Assembly (NCBI RefSeq): GCF_901686465.1
Contig: NZ_LR594487.1
Span: forward strand, 1,237,650-1,301,649
DNA length: 64,000 bases
Direction: 5' to 3'
DNA from: Halorubrum sp. DM2
Lineage (GTDB): Archaea; Halobacteriota; Halobacteria; Halobacteriales; Haloferacaceae
In this document: positions 58,991-64,000 of the stretch, in pieces
How the letters are laid out: each line of letters starts with the position of its first letter
Position numbering within the stretch: position 1 is the first letter of the stretch
The notes under the pieces: model-generated
The model's input: the letters and a program-made list of their open reading frames with translations, nothing else
What the model was told of the DNA's origin: nothing
Databases searched by the model: none
Translations under genes and position numbers: made by a program

Positions 58991-59147
58991 TGATGGGATC
59001 GACAATCTCGCCACAGCTTGGACATTCGGCCCACACGCCTGGGTCACCGCCAGCGGCCTCATAGTGGATGATCGCGTGTCGATCAGTAACTGTCTCGCCA
59101 CAGAACGAGCAGGTACCACGGACTGTCTCTGGGTCATCGGGAGTCAT
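58983..59147 (-). CDS. Small zinc-ribbon protein 1, copy 2 (intact member)
   Basis: A 54-residue protein starting MTPDDPETVRGTCSFCGETV with a second pair in ECPSCGEIVDPINA, i.e. a four-cysteine zinc ribbon. It is the reference for the frameshifted copy at 12800-12966. The ending overlaps the start of zinc-ribbon 2. Function unknown; it likely worked with zinc-ribbon 2 as a coupled pair. Confidence 0.7.
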   Translation of the reverse strand: MTPDDPETVRGTCSFCGETVTDRHAIIHYEAAGGDPGVWAECPSCGEIVDPINA

Positions 59148-60050
59148 TCACACGATCTCGGGAGTTCAGGGGGAAAGGGAGCGTGTGACACTCTCTTTGA
59201 GCTGGTCCGGTCAGTGAGACTGACCCAGCTTTGCTCCTTCGCCTCAAAATTAGAGACTCTGTGACTTATACTTCGGGCGAGCGGAGTGAAAGTACTGTTC
59301 AATGCTGCTTGGCCGTGCTTCTCAAGTGAACATTGTGTAGTTGTGGTCGCCAGCATTGATAAGTGTTCGAACTCTGTTGAGCGACTTTGTTGGCGAAAAC
59401 AGCATCCATTTTGAATTGAGATTCGCGGTGTATTGACGTGCCAATTGTTCCAAAAAATATACTCTTTCTCCGTTCTCGTCTACAGTACTCGGTTCCGGAA
59501 TCGGATGTTGGTATAGGAGGGGGAGAGGGGGGGTCTATGAATAATGGAAGCAGCCCAAAAGGTGGGGGTGGGGGGTCGCCAGAATCTTCCGTTAGACCCC
59601 GTTAAACGCCAATGCCTCGCTCTATGACATCCCAAACCCTCATATCCAAGATCCTATCTTTAAAACTGAGAGTTTTATATAGGATACACGCTAATTATAT
59701 CCTCAATGGGAAATAATTAAGTTGTATAGTAGACAACGAGATTAGTGTTTGACAGGACTGGCTTTCCGTGAGATCGGCTTCTGTCTTCTCCCGTGGTTTG
59801 TAGCTACGGTGTCTCTCCCGTGGTATCTCCCGTGTTTTCTGGTTGTAATCTCCCGTGAGGGGGACACCTTCTCAGCCCGTTCCATTATTCATAGATCCCC
59901 TCCCCCTACCCTTACCGATAATATTCGATATTGTGTGTAGGTTCTCCGTGCTTGGATGGTCGATATTTATTTCAAAACATCTATGTTTTCTGCCTTACAA
60001 CGCAATTCCGATCTCTCGATACCTGCTCCAGTCAACGCTCCCGCGCTCAC
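59148..60050. other. 900-bp gap: cluster remnant, G-tracts, direct repeats
   Basis: The first 150 bp match the region between zinc-ribbon and HTH genes at 12967-13120; at 59266 a start-like GTGACTTATACTTCGGGCGA reproduces the first codons of the HTH gene (VTYTSGERSEST) and then diverges, so that gene is lost here. G-rich runs follow (59515-59575), then an AT-rich part (59650-59735) and four TCTCCCGTG repeats. No convincing gene is seen. Confidence 0.55.
59787..59857 (+). repeat. Four direct repeats TCTCCCGTG
   Basis: TCTCCCGTG occurs at 59787, 59814, 59826 and 59849, always in the same direction, with spacing of 27, 12 and 23 bp. An AT-rich stretch lies 60-140 bp upstream. The pattern is iteron-like, but no initiator or repressor gene is adjacent, so it could be a centromere, a second origin fragment, or an operator. 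Confidence 0.55.
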
Positions 60051-61094
60051 TTAGTGCCCAGCAGCTGGGTGGGTATCGTCATCTCGGTCGTCGTCGATCG
60101 GTTTGTAGTCACTCTCCATGCCGACGGGACGAAAACCGGGTACGTAGCTGAAGCGTTTGCCAGGCTCGCCGTAGAACATGACCGGGAGCGTCCCCCGATC
60201 GTCTCGTGCCCCGTAATGTGGGGGCCACGTGTGGAGTTCAGCCGTCGGCTTGTACACCTGCGGCCCAGGAAGCGCTGCGCGTTCCAGATCGGTGAGATCG
60301 AGTACCCGAACCTCAAAGCGACGAGCGAGTTCTTTGGCGTTGGATGTGATCTCGGTTGTATGACACAGAACCGGCATTGCCCGGCAGGCAAACGCGATCG
60401 TACACAACCGGAAGATCGTCGACGGCGTGATCGTGTCGCTCGTCCAGTCTTTACACTGCGCAACGATCCAATCTGTCGGCTGCTGTTGTTTTGGCTTCCG
60501 AACAGCCACGACGTCGACCTCGAGACCGAACAGGCGCTGGCGGGTCTCTGCTTGGTACCCCCACCGCTTCAACGCGCGATGGAGTTGATACTCAAGCCAC
60601 CGTCCATCGCCAATCCCACGGCCAGCCACATCTGCATAGGCCGATCGGTGACTGGAGAGTTGCTCGGGCAGCGTGGAGTCGTCCGTTGGCCCCTCAGAAA
60701 GTGCGTCCTGAAGGATGACGATATGGTCTCGAATTATCTCGAGTGTTTGCTCGATCGAATACTCCTGTGAGGAGCGGTCGTACCCCTCAATAGAGAGATC
60801 CTCAAGCAGCCGACCGAGACGTAGTTGAATGTGATAGAGTGCTTCGTCGGAGTCGTCCCAGGTCACAACGTCACGATCTGCGTGAGACAGAACACCCTCT
60901 GAATCTGCAAGCTGTCGGCGGATCGTCTTGAGCGGGTAGAGCGCGAGGAACAACCGTCGCCGTACGGTGACGTTTTCGACGGTCGTGAGTGTCTCCTCCT
61001 CAGTCAGGGCAACCCGGAACGTCTCAATAGCGTCGATGAGCTGGGTGAGCTCGCGGGCGAACCCCGGTGGAACCGAGAGTGTTTCATCTGTCAT
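60051..61094 (-). CDS. Mrr-like restriction endonuclease
   Basis: About 347 residues from MTDETLSVPPG. The N-terminal 170 residues are helical. The nuclease core is near 190-265: WLEYQLHRALKRWGYQAETR, GLEVDVVAVRKPKQQQPTDW and IVAQCKDWTS, i.e. the E...D...QxK pattern of Mrr-type enzymes. Its start overlaps the upstream gene by ATGA. With the HTH gene at 61777 it forms a three-gene unit that may be a restriction or abortive system; no methyltransferase is present. Confidence 0.78.
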   Translation of the reverse strand: MTDETLSVPPGFARELTQLIDAIETFRVALTEEETLTTVENVTVRRRLFLALYPLKTIRRQLADSEGVLSHADRDVVTWDDSDEALYHIQLRLGRLLEDLSIEGYDRSSQEYSIEQTLEIIRDHIVILQDALSEGPTDDSTLPEQLSSHRSAYADVAGRGIGDGRWLEYQLHRALKRWGYQAETRQRLFGLEVDVVAVRKPKQQQPTDWIVAQCKDWTSDTITPSTIFRLCTIAFACRAMPVLCHTTEITSNAKELARRFEVRVLDLTDLERAALPGPQVYKPTAELHTWPPHYGARDDRGTLPVMFYGEPGKRFSYVPGFRPVGMESDYKPIDDDRDDDTHPAAGH

Positions 61095-61777
61095 CGGGAG
61101 AGCGGACTTGGCGTGAAGTCTTGGCGAGTTAGTGCGGTCGCTGAGAGCGGTTGGAGCGTTGGCTGCCCGTGGGTGCGGAGGTGGTGGTAGAACTCGTCTG
61201 TCGTCGCAGGATACCACTGTGGGCTATCACGCTCGCGGTAGCGGAGATCGCCGTCGACGGAGGCGACCACCCCCTGTTCGGTCGTGGCCGTCTTCGCGAA
61301 TACGAGCACGGGCGGATCCGGACGCGCCCAACAGTCACGGATCCACTCGAGCATCGTTTCGAGCGGTGTGGGATCGACCGGGTCAGGATACCGTGCGGCT
61401 GCCGGCGCGCGTATCGCGACATCGTCGACGCGGTCGCTACCACAGGAGCGCCACTCGGTGCCAGTCCACTCGAGTTCACGGCGTGTCCAGGACTCGCCAG
61501 TGCTGTCGGGGTCGAAGCGGAGGCGGCGCGGTGGCGCACCCGGTGGGTTCCACTGAAGCAGGCACGCACCGTCGTCGGCGAGCGTGGCGTCATCGCGACG
61601 GCGACGAGACGCGAACAGTGTAGCGTCGATCTGTTCCCGTGCCCGCCTTAGGGTCGCGGGTGGATCGCCGCCCGGCATCGAAACGACGTCGTCACCGTCG
61701 TTGACCGCCTCGAACAGCCGGTGGAAATTGGAGTCGACGTCTCTGAGTGTCTCCAGTTCGGGCTGGTAGTCAGCCAT
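61091..61777 (-). CDS. Conserved protein of the Mrr-like operon
   Basis: About 228 residues from MADYQPELETLRD. It has a helical N-terminal part (NFHRLFEAVNDGDDVVSMPG) and a beta-rich middle (RRLRFDPDSTGESWTRRELE). No family is recognised. It overlaps the nuclease gene (ATGA) and the HTH gene (TAATG-like junction at 61777), so it is co-translated with both. It could be an inhibitor or DNA-recognition subunit of the nuclease. Confidence 0.7.
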   Translation of the reverse strand: MADYQPELETLRDVDSNFHRLFEAVNDGDDVVSMPGGDPPATLRRAREQIDATLFASRRRRDDATLADDGACLLQWNPPGAPPRRLRFDPDSTGESWTRRELEWTGTEWRSCGSDRVDDVAIRAPAAARYPDPVDPTPLETMLEWIRDCWARPDPPVLVFAKTATTEQGVVASVDGDLRYRERDSPQWYPATTDEFYHHLRTHGQPTLQPLSATALTRQDFTPSPLSR

Positions 61778-62160
61778 TAGGCGTCCTCCGAGTCCGGTTT
61801 GTAACATGCAGTCTGAAGCCGGCGGATGTATTCGGCAAGCGGTTCGGTGGCGTCTGTCGGTGTCACAGTTTTTGACCGGTCATCATACGCGACGGCACCG
61901 CTCTGATCGAGCGTCTCGAGATGTGTTTGGATCAGCGAGACGTATACCGAGGTCCGTTTGTTACTGCCGACCTTGCTGGGATCTATTGCATGTTCGATGG
62001 CCGCGATCTCAACGGCCAGATCACCGGCAGAAATCTCTGTGTGTGACTGTGAGAGAGAGAGTAAGACGCGCCGGCGCCGACTGTTCGCGATTGAGGTGAA
62101 CGCTCTCTGTGGGTCCATCGGAATGGCGAGTGAGGACGGCTCGTCGGGAGCGTCGGTCAC
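61777..62160 (-). CDS. DUF7344-type winged-helix regulator
   Basis: A 127-residue protein starting at GTG 62160 (VTDAPDEPSS). The DUF7344 pattern is clear: SRRRRVLLSLSQSHTEISAG, DLAVEIAAIE, TSVYVSLIQTHLETLDQSGA. It is the first gene of the operon and likely its regulator. An internal Met (MDPQRAFTSI, residue 15) is an alternative start. Confidence 0.82.
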   Translation of the reverse strand: MTDAPDEPSSLAIPMDPQRAFTSIANSRRRRVLLSLSQSHTEISAGDLAVEIAAIEHAIDPSKVGSNKRTSVYVSLIQTHLETLDQSGAVAYDDRSKTVTPTDATEPLAEYIRRLQTACYKPDSEDA

Positions 62161-62807
62161 TCAGATCGCCCCGTAGATGGACGGCTATTGGTGGTTCGGT
62201 AGCGAGGGCTCGGGGAGCCATCGCGGGTGTACGGTACAACGTGGAGTGTCAGAAGGCCAGTGTCGAGAGCGACACGCTGAGACACAGAGTTATCACTCCT
62301 GGCCCTGTTCGGGTTGCTTGCTGTCATTGGGTGGCAGCACGACTCCTCCGGCGGTAGGACGCCGGAGGGTTCCGTCAGGAATCGTGCGTGTACTGTTGAG
62401 AACTGATTGTAACTTTTATATGGGTGTCACAAAACGCAGATTGTGAATTTAGTCCTTTGAACGCTTCTACCGTGTATATCTGGGTGTGTTCTTAATCACC
62501 TCTTAATTCACGCACCACCCACATCCGGTAGCTAAAAACAATACTCACATGACGTCCAGCCATCGTTGTCAGGGGCTTGGTTGATGAGATACATCTGGAC
62601 GGACACGATGTCGCGGCCACCATCAACGTCACTGAGCATGACGCCATCGTCGAACTCGTTGCGGCCAGCGCCAGCGCAAGTCCGCGTTTTAACCGCAGTA
62701 CAGTGTCATGGTAGTAGCTCTTTCAGCCGGAGAGCATTTCGATCCGGAACGAAAGAGAGATCGACGTATCGACTTTTCCGTCTCCCGACAGAACACCGCT
62801 CACGCCC
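62161..62807. other. 650-bp gap with possible gene remnant
   Basis: Mostly without a convincing gene. The plus strand 62551-62712 reads RPAIVVRGLVDEIHLDGHDV, then AATINVTEHDAIVELVAASA to a stop, with the acidic composition of haloarchaeal proteins but no start codon, so it may be the 3' end of a lost gene. The rest holds the promoters of the HTH operon and the SWIM gene. Confidence 0.4.
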
Positions 62808-63629
62808 ATGGACGTGACTGAGGAGGCCGTTCGGAATATCTGCACGAACGCGGTCTTCGAGCGCGGCGAGAACTATCTCGATGAGGGCCGTATCGGCGAG
62901 ATACACCGCATCGAAACCACCGTCACCGCCGTCGTGAGCGGGAGCCGCCAGTACGACGTGCGTATCGACCTCACGGCCGACGAGTTCGACCCGTGGTGTG
63001 ACTGTCCGTATAACGGAGCGGGGGCGTGTAAGCACGTCGTCGCCGTGCTGCTTCGGTGTGTTGACAAGCTTCCTCCTGACGAGGGTGACCGGCTCAACGC
63101 CGCACTCGAGGCTGCCGACGCCGACGACCTGCGAGCGTTCCTTTATGAAACGCTGGCTGGCGACGCTGCTCTCCGCGAGCGCTTCGTCGCCCGGTTCGGT
63201 GAAGATTCGACACGGTCGGTCGACGAACTGCGCGCCGCGATCGACCGGCAGTTCGAGGAGACGAACTCCGACTACTTCGTCGTCTTCGAACCGATCGACT
63301 TCTCGGAGTGGTTCGATCTTGCGGCGGAGTATCGCGAGCAGGAGCAATACGCCCCGGCAGCAGTGGTCTACCGGGCGCTCGTCGAATCACTCGACGACAA
63401 CATGGAGCGCGTCGACGGTGCGTACGACCACTTCTCACAGGCATTCTCGCAGGCACTCGACGGGTACGTTGACTGCGTTGGGGCCACGGACCGTGAGGGC
63501 GACGCCGCTGCGGACGCTGTCGCGTTCCTCAACGAGCGGGCTTCGTCGGGCACGTCGTTCCTCGCGGAACACTTCGAACGGGCAGCAGCTGAGCTCCAGG
63601 AGGGAGTGGGTGAGGGATCTCCCGAATAG
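62808..63629 (+). CDS. SWIM zinc-finger protein
   Basis: A 273-residue protein. Residues about 15-90 form a SWIM domain with the CxCx(n)CxH pattern CDCPYNGAGACKHVVAVLL. The remaining part is helical and acidic (FEPIDFSEWFDLAAEYREQE, AYDHFSQAFSQALDGYVDCV). SWIM domains bind DNA or protein and occur in recombination mediators and SWI2/SNF2-associated proteins. No helicase partner is adjacent. The start MDVTEEAVRN fits the domain edge. Confidence 0.85.
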   Translation: MDVTEEAVRNICTNAVFERGENYLDEGRIGEIHRIETTVTAVVSGSRQYDVRIDLTADEFDPWCDCPYNGAGACKHVVAVLLRCVDKLPPDEGDRLNAALEAADADDLRAFLYETLAGDAALRERFVARFGEDSTRSVDELRAAIDRQFEETNSDYFVVFEPIDFSEWFDLAAEYREQEQYAPAAVVYRALVESLDDNMERVDGAYDHFSQAFSQALDGYVDCVGATDREGDAAADAVAFLNERASSGTSFLAEHFERAAAELQEGVGEGSPE

Positions 63630-63943
63630 CTCATCCGACGTCGACTACGCCCGGAGCGAACCGACGTACGACACTCCCAGAGCGCAACAGTTCTGGATCG
63701 CGAACGCGATTTGGACGAGCATTGCGGACGCCACGTCGGCGACTCATCACTGCTAGTCGATAAAAAAAGAGACGGACGAGGCTCTTCTGGAAACTGGTGA
63801 TGAGTGAGGTGGAAGCCTGCGGACGCTAGCGCCCGTCGTCGCGCTTCTGGGGGGTAATACACTACCCTGCGGCTCCAAAGCCTTTGCGCGGCGCAGAGAC
63901 TCGTCTGTGGGTCGTCTGTGTTGTGCCGTCTCCATTCCCCGTT
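63630..63943. other. Intergenic region, nothing recognised
   Basis: No gene is supported. A minus-strand frame passes through (ending in SLFLSTSSDE), but it overlaps the SWIM gene antisense further on and lacks a domain. The part near 63760-63830 contains an AT-rich run (GATAAAAAAAGAG). Confidence 0.4.
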
Positions 63944-64000
63944 ATGTCGGGGGACGATCCGAACGTCGTACGTTGCGGACTGGCCCTCGCGAACGACGAT
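63944..64000 (+). CDS. Possible gene start at window edge (partial)
   Basis: An ATG at 63944 opens a frame MSGDDPNVVRCGLALANDD that runs off the window. Composition is acidic and haloarchaeal in type, but 19 codons are too few to judge, and the minus strand is also open (IVVREGQSATYDVRIVPRH). Treat the strand as unresolved. Confidence 0.25.
   Translation, partial: MSGDDPNVVRCGLALANDD

Overview
The window is haloarchaeal plasmid or megaplasmid DNA. Proteins are acid-rich, exported proteins carry Tat signals (SRRTVLG; RRRGLLAA plus a lipobox cysteine), promoters have archaeal TATA boxes about 25 nt from the start codon, and many regulators are haloarchaeal winged-helix types. Replication and partition functions are present: an Orc1/Cdc6 gene flanked by ORB-like iterons (43.95-46.7 kb), a family B DNA polymerase operon (38.4-43.9 kb) and a ParA pair (55.7-57.0 kb). 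No rRNA, tRNA or CRISPR array was seen. Halorubrum/Haloferax-type hosts would fit, but the genus cannot be fixed from the sequence alone.

Layout. 0-3.2 kb: serine hydrolase (partial), AbrB and HTH regulators, a VOC protein. 3.2-4.4 kb: a mobile insertion cassette that split an older reading frame. 4.6-6.9 kb: a PLD nuclease fused to an SF3-like helicase. 7.1-11.7 kb: a TbsP-like regulator and a BasB/BasT-like chemosensory pair. 11.7-13.5 kb: cassette relics and a TRAM/zinc-ribbon/HTH cluster that recurs at 57.9-59.3 kb. 13.5-19.6 kb: two large divergent UvrD-type helicases, one with a NERD nuclease. 19.9-24.5 kb: PQQ-propeller, HhH and metallophosphoesterase genes with two intact cassettes. 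24.5-30.2 kb: an eight-gene translationally coupled operon facing a phage-repressor-like gene across a palindrome. 30.2-37.4 kb: a type IIG restriction-modification gene broken into opposite-strand halves around a tyrosine recombinase. 37.4-48 kb: replication. 48-55 kb: a defence-like island (nucleotidyltransferase, Mrr nuclease, QatB/QatC-like genes, two ThsB-like TIR proteins around a membrane protein). 55.7-59.3 kb: partition and the duplicated cluster. 60-62.2 kb: a restriction-endonuclease-like operon. 62.8 kb to the end: a SWIM zinc-finger gene.

How it fits together. The replicon core appears to be origin + Orc1 + PolB with a separately encoded proofreading exonuclease + ParA. Long inverted repeats (TTAACCAAC...GTTGGTTAA) occur near the PolB operon, its upstream RecA-like gene, an HTH pair and one other site, suggesting a shared regulon. 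The most novel-looking parts are: (1) a family of IS6-like cassettes, three with 8-bp target duplications, whose cargo is always in the same orientation relative to the ends; (2) the TIR / three-TM / TIR-TM operon next to QatB/QatC-like genes but without ThsA, QatA or QatD; (3) the split type IIG enzyme with its recombinase; (4) the polymerase whose exonuclease is a separate protein; (5) a duplicated zinc-ribbon gene pair in which each copy has a frameshift in a different member.
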